A stretch of DNA of 64,000 nt from JAOUEA01 sp963797635. Its GTDB lineage: Bacteria; Actinomycetota; UBA4738; HRBIN12. Below the pieces are notes generated by a model, which was not told the origin of the DNA, made no database searches, and saw only the letters and a list, made by a program, of their open reading frames with translations. Positions within the stretch are counted from its first letter, which is position 1. The number at the start of each line of letters is the position of its first letter. Below are positions 17,940 to 27,096 of this stretch, piece by piece. The DNA is taken from positions 186,001-250,000 of the forward strand of contig CAWCPZ010000009.1 in the NCBI GenBank assembly GCA_963797635.1, read 5' to 3'. Both the position numbers and the translations under genes were made by a program.

Positions 17940-19706
17940 ATGCCCATCCCTTCCACCAACCCCCGGTCCCCGTCCGTTCGTCGTCGTGCGGTCGTGGCGC
18001 TGACCCTTGCGGCCTCGCTCGTGCTCGCCCTCGCCGGGCCCGCGGCGGCGAGGCGGGGCGACGGTTCGGCCGGGACCTCGGGCGAGGCCGGCGACGCCAT
18101 CGAGGTTCCGATCGACCCCCGCCTGGGGCCCACGGTTCCCGGCATCGACGTCTCCCACTGGCAGGGCGCCATCAACTGGGCGAAGGTGGCCGGGGCCGGC
18201 AAGCGGTTCGTGTTCCTGAAGGCGACCGACGGCCAGGACTACATCGACCCCACCTTCGCCACGAACCGCGCCGGCGCGCGCGAGAACGGCCTGATGGTGG
18301 GCGCCTACCACTTCGCGAGGCCCGACGATTCCGCGGGCGATGCCATCAAGGAGGCGCAGTTCTTCGTCGAGGTCGCCGACCCGAAGCCCGGCCACCTGCT
18401 CCCGGTGCTCGACATCGAGACGAACGACGGACTCAGCCACGACGAGATGACCGCATGGGCGCACAAGTTCGTGATGGAGGTCCGCGACCTCACGGGCGTC
18501 ATGCCGTTCGTCTACACGAGCCCGTACGGATGGCTCGATCGCTTCGGGGATTCCCACCGCCTCGCCCGGGACGGCGCTCCTCTGTGGGTGGCGCACTGGG
18601 GCGTGTCCTCTCCGACGCTGCCGGCCGGGGACTGGGACGGCCGGGGCTGGGTCGTGTGGCAGCACAGCAGCACGGGCCATGTGGCCGGCATCGGCGGCAA
18701 CGTCGACCTGGACGTCCTGGCGGGCGCGTCGCTGGGGCGCATCGCGATCCGCCGCCTCACGGTGCAGGTGGACGGCGGCGCCGGCGGCGTCACCACGGCG
18801 CCGGTCGGCTATGGCTGCCGCACCACGTGCGAGCGCAACGTCGACCCCGACAGGACGATCACGCTGACGGCGAGCCCCGACGAGGGCGCCTACTTCACCG
18901 GATGGGGCGGGGACTGTTCGGGGACGGGCCCGACCTGCACGATCACCACGAACGGCAACCGCACCGTGACCGCGGGCTTCGTGAACGACATCACGCCGCC
19001 CGTGGTCGCGCTCGCCACGCCGAGCGGGCTCTCCGACCCCACGGTCGTCAGCTTCGACGAGCCGGTCCGAGGCGTGAACCCCTCGAACGTGGTGCTCCGA
19101 GCGCCGGGGCAGCTGCGCGTGGATGCGACCCGCGTCTGCCGCAACGACGAGGGCGAGGTGCGCGACTGCGACGCCAACGTCACCCGGACGGTCCAGCTGA
19201 TCCCGAAGGCGCCGCTGGTGCCCGGACGCGACTACATCGTCGTCGTGAACCCGGACAGCGCCACGTTGATGATCAAGGACCGGGTCGGCAACGTCGCGCC
19301 CACCACCTCACAGACGTTCGAAGCAGCGCGGATCGTCGAACAGCAGCTGGCCTCCGTGGAGCGGCGCCCCGCGAGCGCCTGGCATCGGGTCGACGCGCCC
19401 GCGGCGTCGGGGGGCACCTTCATCACCTCGGACCGCGCCGACGCCGCCGTGCGGCTCACGTTCGACGGCACCGGGGTCGCCTGGCGCACCGTCACCGGCC
19501 CGAACCAAGGACGGGCCCGCGTCTACGTCGACGGTTCGCTGGAGCGCACGGTCGACCTGTACGCCGCCACCCGGACCGTGGGTGCGACGGTGACGATCGG
19601 CGGCTTCGCCGACCACACCCACACCATCAGGATCGTCGTGACCGGCACGAAGCGTCCGGCATCATCCGGCCGCTGGGTCGCGGTGGACCGGTTCGACGTC
19701 CTCTAG
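17940..19706 (+). CDS. Secreted GH25 muramidase with InlB-like repeat and C-terminal beta domains
   Basis: A 588-aa secreted enzyme. A signal peptide (residues 1-37, ending GPAAA) precedes a GH25 catalytic domain with IDVSHWQG (Asp70) and LDIE (Asp158, Glu160), the catalytic acids that hydrolyse peptidoglycan glycan strands. Residues 275-345 form an InlB B-repeat-like unit with paired cysteines (GCRTTCERNV, TGWGGDCSGTGPTC). An SbsA-like Ig domain and a C-terminal beta-sandwich with TGVAWRTVTGPNQGRARVYV follow, both suited to carbohydrate or cell-wall binding. The same Cys-bearing repeat recurs in the secreted protein at 31405-32222. Intact in one frame. Confidence 0.88.
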   Translation: MPIPSTNPRSPSVRRRAVVALTLAASLVLALAGPAAARRGDGSAGTSGEAGDAIEVPIDPRLGPTVPGIDVSHWQGAINWAKVAGAGKRFVFLKATDGQDYIDPTFATNRAGARENGLMVGAYHFARPDDSAGDAIKEAQFFVEVADPKPGHLLPVLDIETNDGLSHDEMTAWAHKFVMEVRDLTGVMPFVYTSPYGWLDRFGDSHRLARDGAPLWVAHWGVSSPTLPAGDWDGRGWVVWQHSSTGHVAGIGGNVDLDVLAGASLGRIAIRRLTVQVDGGAGGVTTAPVGYGCRTTCERNVDPDRTITLTASPDEGAYFTGWGGDCSGTGPTCTITTNGNRTVTAGFVNDITPPVVALATPSGLSDPTVVSFDEPVRGVNPSNVVLRAPGQLRVDATRVCRNDEGEVRDCDANVTRTVQLIPKAPLVPGRDYIVVVNPDSATLMIKDRVGNVAPTTSQTFEAARIVEQQLASVERRPASAWHRVDAPAASGGTFITSDRADAAVRLTFDGTGVAWRTVTGPNQGRARVYVDGSLERTVDLYAATRTVGATVTIGGFADHTHTIRIVVTGTKRPASSGRWVAVDRFDVL

Positions 19707-19716
19707 CCCGCGGACG

Positions 19717-20144
19717 CTAGGTCTGCGGGCAGGCCCGCCTGCTTCTTCCACCCCACGAAGTACCGGAACGGATCGCCGACGTCAGCCGGAGCGAGCCCGG
19801 AGTCGTTCTGGAACGAGAGCGGGTCGGCAGGGTCGCCGTAGATGTCGTTCGGCGCGGTCGGTCACCTGGAAGGTCGTGAAGCAGGTGTCGAGCACCTTGG
19901 CCCACTGCGGACCTTGGACATGTTGCCGGTCATGCATTTGGCGAACGCGGTCCACTCGGAGGCGTTGTTCGGGCGAGCTGTTGCAGGTGTTCGATGATCG
20001 AGCCCCGAGCCGAGGAGCTTGCTCGGAGCGACCGAGCGTGGGCTCCAGGGCGGTCTCGCTGCCGGAACCGGCCGCTCGCACCAGGGTGGCGGTGCACAGC
20101 ACGGAGACGACGATGGTCAGGACGAAGGGGACGGTCTTGCGCAT
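19717..20144 (-). pseudogene. Small secreted hypothetical protein, multiply frameshifted
   Basis: From the ATG at 20144 a clean signal peptide is read (RKTVPFVLTIVVSVLCTATL). After that the protein changes frame several times. Pieces that look real are SIIEHLQQLA, NNASEWTAFAKCMTGN, WAKVLDTCFTTFQVTD and, in a third frame, FRYFVGWKKQAGLPAD. Joined, these suggest a 130-140 aa secreted protein with at least two Cys. The stop depends on the frame (19717 or 19703). At least three shifts in 430 bp make this either a decayed gene or one of the poorest-quality spots of the window. No family recognised. Confidence 0.5.
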
Positions 20145-20189
20145 CGGTTGGGGCTCCTTTCGTTCCCGCGCTCGGGGGGTTCGGCGCGG

Positions 20190-21365
20190 CTAGTCGCAGA
20201 AGGAAGGGTCGGGGGCGGTGCATTCGTCCGGCGGTGGTGGTGGCGGAGGCGGGGGGTTGTTGTGGTGCGTCGGGGAGGTGGTATCCGTCGGCTCCTCGAC
20301 CGGCGGCGGAGCCGGGACCGGCAGGGTCACCGACCGTGACCGCGACATCGTCCGGGTGCCGTTCTCACCGACGGCGATGATCCCGAAGTGGTAGGTGCCG
20401 CCGGGGGTGAGCCCTCCGACGGAGTAGGTCGGCCGACCTGCCCGCCGCTCGCCGATCTTCACCCCGTCGCGCCAGATCTCGTAGTGGTCGACCTTCGAAC
20501 CGCGGGTCGGCGCCTGCCACGTCAGGGTGACGCTCGAGGTGGACTTGGTGAGCCGCAGATGCTTGGGCGATCCGACGTCCACCGGAGCGATCGCCACCAC
20601 CAGGGTCACGGTGGAGCCCGGCTCCAAGCGCCGTGCCGGCGGCGGGCCGCTGAGCGATCACCGTGCCCGGGTCGGCCTTGCGGGACTCCTGCGTGCGAAC
20701 CAGCGGGACGAACCCGTCGTCGCGGAGCGACCGGACGGCGGCCTCACGCGTCAACCCCACGGCGGCCGGCGCCGGCGGAAGCACCACGGGAGAGCTCGCC
20801 GCGACCGGTGAGGGCACGACCGGCTTGGCGGTCACCGCCTGCGGCTGGGGTCCACCCCGGGTGAGCACCACGATCGCGGCCACCGTGGCCACCACGAAGG
20901 CCAGGAAGCTCAGGGAGAAGGCGTGATCCTCACACGGAACGGCCGGCGAGGTGGCGGGATGTACGCGGGCGTGGCGAAGACCATCCGGCGCTCCTCCACC
21001 GCGAGGGCCCATGCCCAGGTGTCCACGGCCCAGCGAGCATCGGATTCGGAGACCTCGCGGCGGGTGGCGAGCCGGGCGGCGAGTTCGTCGAACCGGCCGG
21101 GCAGCACCCCCGTGTCGCGTTCGTGGATCAGTTCCCGGGCGATCCCGAGTTCGGCGGCGGCGACGAGCAGATCGACCTCGTCGTCATGCTCGCCCGCGGC
21201 AGCCCGCAACAGCGTCCGGAGTCGGGTCGGTTCGTCGACGATCCAGGGACCCTCACGGTCCAACAGCTCGGCCAGCCGGCCGGCGACGCCCTCGGGGGAA
21301 ACCGGTACTTCGATCAGGGCTGGGTACTCCTTCCACGCCCGCGGAAGGGGAAGGCCTCCGTTCAT
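20190..21365 (-). CDS. Membrane protein with cytoplasmic helical domain, PASTA domain, FN3 domain and polyproline tail (frameshifted)
   Basis: Three frames join into one protein of about 390 aa. The N-terminal 150 residues (MNGGLPLPRAW..., LLDREGPWIVDEPTRLRTLL) match a short helical domain often fused to WD40 or SUMF1 proteins in filamentous bacteria. A membrane helix (FLAFVVATVAAIVVLT) follows after a frameshift near 20925. Outside the cell lie one PASTA domain (VGLTREAAVRSLRDDGF), which usually binds peptidoglycan or lipid II, then after a second shift near 20628 an FN3 domain (SSVTLTWQAPTRGSKVDHYE) and a PPPPPPPPP tail ending DPSFCD. It may tether a cytoplasmic partner to the wall. Confidence 0.7.
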
Positions 21366-21421
21366 CGGCGAGGCTACCGCCGACGTGGCCTATCGTCCAG
21401 CAAGGTTCGTATGGTGTTGCG

Positions 21422-22220
21422 ATGGCGCGCGACCCGATCGTTGCGCTCGAAGGACGTCACCGTGAGGGTCGAGGGCCGCCGGATCCTCGGGCCGGTCTCG
21501 ATGCGGATCGGCGCGGGAGAACGATGGGTCCTGTTGGGGCCCAACGGCGGAGGCAAGACGACCCTCCTCGGCGTGATCGGCGCCCGGCGCCAGCCGTCGT
21601 CGGGATCGGCCCAGGTGCTGGGCATGACCTTCGGGCACGGCGACCTCCGAGATCTTCAGCGCCGGATCGGCCACGCCAGCCATTCGCTGTCGGACCTGTT
21701 CCCCCAGGGGCTCCGCGTGCTCGATGTCGTGCTGACCGGCACGCGCTCGGTGCTCTCGCCGTGGTTCCAGGACTACGACCCGTCCGAGCGAGCCCGGGCC
21801 GAGGCTCAGCTCGCCGCGGTGGGATGCGGCGAGCTCGCCGGGCGCGGGTTCGCGACCTGCAGCCAAGGGGAACGACAGCGGGTGCTGTTGGCGCGCGCCA
21901 TGGTGGGCGAGCCACGCCTGCTGGTGCTGGACGAACCCTCGGCGGGACTCGACCTGCCCTCCCGAGAGGCCTTGATCGCCGCGCTGGAACGGTCGATCCG
22001 CGAACGCCCCGATCTCACGGTCGTGCTGGCCACCCATCACCTGGAGGAGATCCCACCGTCGGCCACCCACGCCGCGCTGCTCCGCGATGGGTGCCTGGTG
22101 AGCTCGGGCCCGATCGAGGAGACGCTCACCCGCGAGCACCTGGCCGGATGCTTCGGGATCGAGGTCGAGGTGTCGCGCCGCGAGGGCCGGTGGTTCGGCG
22201 CGGCGCGGACCGGCGAGTAG
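21422..22220 (+). CDS. ABC transporter ATP-binding protein with variant signature motif (frameshifted at 5' end)
   Basis: About 265 aa. The ATG at 21422 reads MARDPIVALE; dropping one G near 21451 joins it to DVTVRVEGRRILG and the rest. Motifs: Walker A GPNGGGKTT, Q-loop region HASHSLSDLFPQ, signature CSQGERQRV in place of LSGGQ, Walker B LLVLDEPSAGLD, H-loop ATHHLEE. The sequence resembles stand-alone ModF/YlmA-type ATPases for metal-complex uptake or regulation. No permease gene is adjacent, so the partner is unknown. An in-frame ATG at 21411 avoids the frameshift but gives an atypical N-terminus. Confidence 0.82.
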
Positions 22221-22229
22221 CCGACCAGG

Positions 22230-23082
22230 TCAGCGTTCGAGTTCGACGCAGGCCGTGATCCCGAGATGCAGGGCCAGCGACGTGGCTCCCGCCCACAGCA
22301 ACAGCGCGATCACGGCGAGCAGGGGTCCGTACGTCTGGCTGGTCGAGTTCGACATCGCGAAGTACAGGCTCAGCAGGCCGGTGAACACGCCCCCAGAGCA
22401 CGACCGCGATCGCGGTGCCGGCCATGAGGTGCCGGGTGGAGCCGAGTCGACGGACCGGTGCGACACGGAGCAGGAGCATGATCCCGGCGGCCGCCACCAG
22501 AGCAGTCCGAGGGGCCAGCGCGCGACCTCCCAGACCACACGGGCCCGCCTTCGAATCCGAGCCCGTCCACGACCGGGCCACCCGCACCGATCAGGAGGAC
22601 GCCGGCGGACAGCAGCAGTCCCGACCGGGATCGCCAGGAGGAACGCCAGGCGGTACCGCTTCGCGGTCGGCCGGTCGCGGTCGAGTCCGCAGAGCCGATT
22701 GGCGCTGCGTTCCACCTGCGCCACCGCGAACATCCCGGCGAGCAGGGCACCGACGAGCCCCACGATGGCCGCGGTCGCTCCGCCGCTCGCCCCCTGCGCG
22801 GCGGCCTCGGTGAGGAGCTTGCCGGAAGGACCGGGAGAGAGCATCTCCACGAGATGCTGCACGGTGCTGCGGACCTCCGCGATGTGCAACATGCTCGCCA
22901 GCCCGACGAGCGCGATGAGGCCCTGGGATGACCACCAGCATGACCTGGTAGGCGAGGCCCCGGGTGTGGCTGGTCCCATCCGCGCGGCGGAAGTGCCGGA
23001 CGACATCCTTGAGGAACGAGCCCGCGCTCCTGGCGGGCGCCGCAGGCAAGGTGGTGGTGAGGTCTTCCATGAGGGTCGGCAT
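22230..23082 (-). pseudogene. YihY/BrkB-family membrane protein, multiply frameshifted
   Basis: Fragments in several frames line up as a YihY/BrkB protein: RHFRRADGTSHTRGLAYQVM, QGLIALVGLASML, QGASGGATAAIVGLVGALLA, RYRLAFLLAIPVG, and the C-terminal TYGPLLAVIALLLWAGATS, which is the family's conserved last helix region. Shifts fall near 22928, 22620, 22540 and 22390. The intact protein would be about 280 aa with six membrane helices; substrate is not established for this family. Start at ATG 23082 (MPTLMEDL) or 23115. A second, nearly intact family member lies at 44443-45364. Confidence 0.65.
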
Positions 23083-23160
23083 GCCGGGTCCCTCCCCGGC
23101 ACCCGAACCCTTCAAACGTCCGGGCGAAGCGTCCCGTCCGGCGCGTTAGGCTCGCCGTCG

Positions 23161-24774
23161 ATGAGCGAGGACGAGATCAGGCGCGCGTGGTTCCTCGATC
23201 CGTCCGAGCGAGGCAACGCCTCGACCGCGATCGACCGGCGCCGTGGTGACGGGCTCGCCTGGTCGGTCGGCAACCGTGTCGAACTCCTGGTCCACGGCCG
23301 GCCGTACTTCGAGCGGTTGCACGCCGCGCTCTGCGACACGAAGGAAGGCGACTCCGTCTCGTTCACCGACTGGCGAGGCGACCCCGATCAACAACTCGTC
23401 GAGTCGACGGATCTGGCCCACACGCTCTGCGACCTCGCGGCCCGAGGCGTGAAGGTCCGAGGCTTGGTGTGGCGCTCACACTCGAAGCTCGCCGGCTTCC
23501 ACATGGAGCGACACGTCGAGCTCGCCCAGGACGTGAATGCCCGGGGGGGCCTCGTGCTCCTCGATCAGCGGGTGCGCAGAGCGGGCTCCCACCACCAGAA
23601 GTTGGTCTTGATCCGCCACGCGGACGCATGGCGCCCCGACGTGGCGTTCGTGGGAGGGATCGACCTGTGCCACGGCCGCCGGGACGACGAGCGCCATCTC
23701 GGCGACGTGCAGCCCGAGGAGATGGACGACCGGTACGGCGAACACCCTCCGTGGCATGACATCCAGGTCTGCATCCGAGGCCCTGCGGTGGGCGACCTCG
23801 ATCACACGTTCCGTGAGCGCTGGCAGGACCCCACGCCGCTCGAAGAGCACCGAACGCCCCTGCGCGTCCTCGTGTCGCGATGGTCGAAGCAACCGGAGCT
23901 CCGCGACCAGCTCCCCGATCAGCCCCCGGATCCGGCGCCCGAAGGATCGCAGGCGGTCCAGGTGCTGCGGACCTACCCATCGAAGCGGCCGGCGTTCTCG
24001 TTCGCCCCGGACGGGGAACGGAGCATCGTTCGTGCCTACCGGCATGCGTTCGAGCGGGCACGATCCCTGATCTACGTCGAGGACCAGTACCTGTGGTCGG
24101 ACGACGTGGGTGCGCTCTTCGAGGACACGTTGGAGCGCCGGCCCGACCTGAAGCTGATGATCGTCGTGCCTCGCATCCCCGACCGCAACGGCATCTTCTC
24201 CGGTCCTCCGCATCGCCTCGCACAACTGGAGCTCGTCGACCGGCTCACCCGGTTCGGACCGGACCGGTTCCAGATCTTCGACCTGGAGAACGAGGCCGGG
24301 ACACCGATCTACGTGCATGCCAAGACGATCGTCGTCGACGACGTGTGGGCCGCGGTGGGCTCGGACAACCTCAACCGCCGGTCGTGGACCAACGACTCCG
24401 AACTCTCGTGCGCCATCCTCGACGAGGAACGCGATGAGCGGGAACCCCGCGATCCCGCGGGACTGGGCGATGGGGCACGTTCGTTCGCGCGGTCGCTCCG
24501 GCTGACCCTGCTCCGCGAGCATCTCCAGCTCGACGATCGACGAGGCGACTGGTGGATCCGGTCGACAGCGTTCGATCGGGCTCGACGGTCCGCCGATGCG
24601 CTCGATGCCTGGCACGCGGGCGGCGAGCAAGGGCCACGCCCCGTCGGTCGCCTTCGACACCATCGCCTCCCGGACGTCCACTGGTGGGAGCGGTGGTGGA
24701 CCCGGCCCGTCTACTCGTGGCTCGTCGATCCCGACGGTCGTCCGCCGGATCTGCGTCGGGCCGGACGCTACTGA
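23161..24774 (+). CDS. Phospholipase D-family protein with two HKD motifs
   Basis: A 537-aa PLD-superfamily enzyme of the eukaryote-like, two-domain type. HKD2 is intact: YVHAKTIVVDD followed by GSDNLNRRSW. HKD1 is SHHQKLVLIR, where His and Lys are present but the usual Asp four residues after is replaced by Arg. Supporting motifs are VSFTDWRGDPDQQL, VAFVGGIDLCHGR and IYVEDQYLW. It would hydrolyse or transfer the head group of phospholipids, giving phosphatidate. No signal peptide. Start ATG 23161 (MSEDEIRR). Neighbours are two PAP2 phosphatases and a diacylglycerol kinase-like gene, which fits a lipid pathway. Confidence 0.85.
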   Translation: MSEDEIRRAWFLDPSERGNASTAIDRRRGDGLAWSVGNRVELLVHGRPYFERLHAALCDTKEGDSVSFTDWRGDPDQQLVESTDLAHTLCDLAARGVKVRGLVWRSHSKLAGFHMERHVELAQDVNARGGLVLLDQRVRRAGSHHQKLVLIRHADAWRPDVAFVGGIDLCHGRRDDERHLGDVQPEEMDDRYGEHPPWHDIQVCIRGPAVGDLDHTFRERWQDPTPLEEHRTPLRVLVSRWSKQPELRDQLPDQPPDPAPEGSQAVQVLRTYPSKRPAFSFAPDGERSIVRAYRHAFERARSLIYVEDQYLWSDDVGALFEDTLERRPDLKLMIVVPRIPDRNGIFSGPPHRLAQLELVDRLTRFGPDRFQIFDLENEAGTPIYVHAKTIVVDDVWAAVGSDNLNRRSWTNDSELSCAILDEERDEREPRDPAGLGDGARSFARSLRLTLLREHLQLDDRRGDWWIRSTAFDRARRSADALDAWHAGGEQGPRPVGRLRHHRLPDVHWWERWWTRPVYSWLVDPDGRPPDLRRAGRY

Positions 24775-25376
24775 GCTCGACCGCGACCCAGCACAGCGCG
24801 CACCAGCCCCATCCCAGCGCCAAGCCGCCGATGACGTCGGAGTACCAGTGGACGCCCAGGAACACCCTCGACCACGCGACCACCATCGCGATCGTCACCG
24901 CCCCGATGGCCACGCCCGCCGCACCGAAGGCGACCGGTCACGCGCCAACACGATGGCGATCGCGGCGTACGCCGCCGCGGCGGCGGCGGAGTGTCCACTG
25001 GGGAACGAACTGAACCGATGGGCGTGACGATCTGCGAGATCGTCGGGCGCGGCCGGTCCACCACGCGCCTTCACGAGCGTTGTTCAGCACGATCTCGCCC
25101 ACGATGGTGGCCAGCAGGAACGCCATCGGCCATGGACTCCGGGTACGAACCGAAGATGAAGAGCCCGACGGCGCTCGCGAGCACGCAACACCGTCGATGC
25201 TGGCGCCGAGCTGGGTGAGGGATCGGAAGATGGCGACGCGTTCGCTGCTCAGGTCGGCCGCCCGGGTGGCGATCGGCAGGTCGAAGCCCGACGGTGCGGT
25301 GGTCCGACACCGCGATCCCGAGGGCGATCACGATGCCGGCGCAGGCCACCGCCGCCCCGACGACGGCCTTCGGCAC
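24768..25376 (-). pseudogene. PAP2-family phosphatase, multiply frameshifted
   Basis: A PAP2 membrane phosphatase recognisable only by joining frames. Pieces in order are PKAVVGAAVACAGIVIALG (helix 1), FDLPIATRAADLSSERVA, LASAVGLFIFGSYPES, AFLLATIVGEIVLN, RFSSFPSGHSAAAAAA (the PSGH phosphatase motif, about 24980-25015) and SRVFLGVHWYSDVIGG (the C-terminal SR-x5-H-x3-D motif). Both catalytic motifs are intact in local frames, which favours sequencing error over decay. It likely dephosphorylates phosphatidate, prenyl diphosphate or similar. Start GTG 25376 or ATG 25389. It overlaps the PLD gene's 3' end by a few bases. Confidence 0.65.
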
Positions 25377-25432
25377 CGCGCGAGCGCATCGTCCCGATGT
25401 TTGCCGCTCGCTGAGAAGGAGAAACCTCCCCC

Positions 25433-26199
25433 ATGCGAACGGACGACACGGCTCATCGGCTGGGCCGGCGCTTCCAGGGCCATCATCCGGCCACGGTCGC
25501 CGTCGGGATCGCCGTGACGGGCGCCCTGCTGCTGACGTTGGTCGTGGTGGGCATCGGGCTCTCCCTCACCGAAGGGCTCCTGAGCGGGCCGCTCGGACGA
25601 TGGGACGAGCGGGTCAACGACTGGTTCTTGGCGCATCGCACCTCCGGGCTCGACCCGTGGGCCCACCTCGGCTCGACGATCGCGATGACCGGCAGCGTGG
25701 TCGCGGTCGCTCGCCGTGGTGGTGATCGTCCTGTTGATCGCGCGACGGTGGAGCGACGCCGCGTTCCTGGTGGTGGCGCTCGCGGTCGAGGTGTCGGTGT
25801 TCCTCATCACCACGTTGCTGGTGGCCCGGCCCCGGCCCGACCGTGCCGCAGCTCGAGCCGGCCCCGCCCACCTCGAGCTTCCCGTCCGGCCACACCGCGG
25901 CCGCGATCGCGCTGTACGTCGGCCTGGCGATGCTGTTGAGCCCGCATGTGCGCTCCGCCGGTCTCAAGGTCCTGGTCTGGGTCGTGGCGATCTCGATCCC
26001 GGTCTTCGTGGCGGTCTCGCGCGTGTACGCGGGCATGCACCACGTCACCGATGTGTTGGCCAGCGTGATCGTCGGGGTGGGAGCGTTGATGGTGGCGTCG
26101 CTGGCCATCCGCACCGCCATCGTCGTCCGAGACGCGCATGCGGTCCGCAACGACGCGACCGACGATCGCGTCCTGGTCAGTGGGGAGGTCGCACGATGA
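25433..26199 (+). CDS. PAP2-family phosphatase (two frameshifts)
   Basis: A second PAP2 phosphatase of about 255 aa with six predicted helices. The order across frames is helix 1 VAVGIAVTGALLLTLVVVG, then LGSTIAMTGSVVAVA, a +1 shift near 25710, VEVSVFLITTLLVARPRPD (the K/R-x6-RP motif), a +1 shift near 25845, SSFPSGHTAAAIALYVGL and SRVYAGMHHVTDVLASV. All three catalytic motifs are present. AAGGAG lies upstream of the ATG at 25433. Its stop overlaps the ATG of the diacylglycerol kinase-like gene (ATGA at 26196-26199), so the two enzymes are made together. Confidence 0.75.
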
Positions 26200-27083
26200 G
26201 CACGGTCGCCGTGATCGCGCACACCGGCAAGACGATGGGCGGCGGGCTCACCGAACTGCGGAGCACGCTCGCCCTCGAAGGGGTCACCGACCCGCTCTGG
26301 TACGAGATCCCCAAGAGCCGGAAGGCCCCGAAGCGCGCGAAGCGCGCCCTCGAGGAGGGTGCGGACCTCGTCCTGGTGTGGGGCGGCGACGGCACCGTGC
26401 AGCGATGCGTGGACGCGCTCGCAGGCTCCGGCGTGCCGATCGCGATCATCCCGGCCGGAACGGCCAACCTCTTCGCGAGCAACCTCGGGATCCCGAAGGA
26501 CATCGCCAAGGCCGTTCGGATCGGCCTCCACGGCGAGCGCCGCCCGATCGACGTGGGCCGGATCAACGGCGAGCGGTTCGCGGTCATGGCCGGGGCAGGA
26601 CTCGACGCGTCGATGATCCGCGACGCGGATGCGGGGTTGAAGGACCAGGTGGGGCGCCTCGCGTACCTCGTGACCGGGGCGCGGCACCTCAAGGACCGGT
26701 CGCTCGAGGTCCGGATCCAGGTCGATGGAACCCACTGGTATCAGGGCAAGGCTGCCTGCGTCCTGTTCGGCAACGTGCCGGACATCCTCGGCGGCGTCAC
26801 CGCGTTCGCCGATGCCCGGCCCGACGACGGGCGGTTGGAGATCGGCATCGTGACCGCCGACGGGCTCCTGGAGTGGACCCGCACCCTGGGGCGGACGGCG
26901 GTGGGTCAGGTCGAGCGGTCGCCGTTCGTCGACATCACCTCGGGAACCAGGTTCGTGGTGAAGCTGGACCGCAAGGCCGCGTGGGAACTCGACGGTGGCG
27001 ACCGCGAGCCGACGAAGCGCCTGGAGGTCGAGATCGAACCGGGCGCGATCACCGTCTGCGTGGACCCCCGCGTCCAGGGATGA
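26196..27083 (+). CDS. Diacylglycerol kinase-family lipid kinase
   Basis: A 295-aa protein of the DAGK catalytic/NAD kinase-like superfamily (DgkB/YegS type). The nucleotide-binding motif is VLVWGGDGTVQRCVDAL, followed by IIPAGTANLFASNLG and later DILGGVTAFADARPDDGRLE, all conserved in the family. It would phosphorylate diacylglycerol or a related lipid at the membrane. The start ATG overlaps the PAP2 stop, giving strong coupling between a phosphatidate phosphatase and a lipid kinase. The first residues MSTVAVIAHTGKT fit the usual N-terminal strand. Intact in one frame. Confidence 0.88.
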   Translation: MSTVAVIAHTGKTMGGGLTELRSTLALEGVTDPLWYEIPKSRKAPKRAKRALEEGADLVLVWGGDGTVQRCVDALAGSGVPIAIIPAGTANLFASNLGIPKDIAKAVRIGLHGERRPIDVGRINGERFAVMAGAGLDASMIRDADAGLKDQVGRLAYLVTGARHLKDRSLEVRIQVDGTHWYQGKAACVLFGNVPDILGGVTAFADARPDDGRLEIGIVTADGLLEWTRTLGRTAVGQVERSPFVDITSGTRFVVKLDRKAAWELDGGDREPTKRLEVEIEPGAITVCVDPRVQG

Positions 27084-27096
27084 ATCCGGAGCGGGC

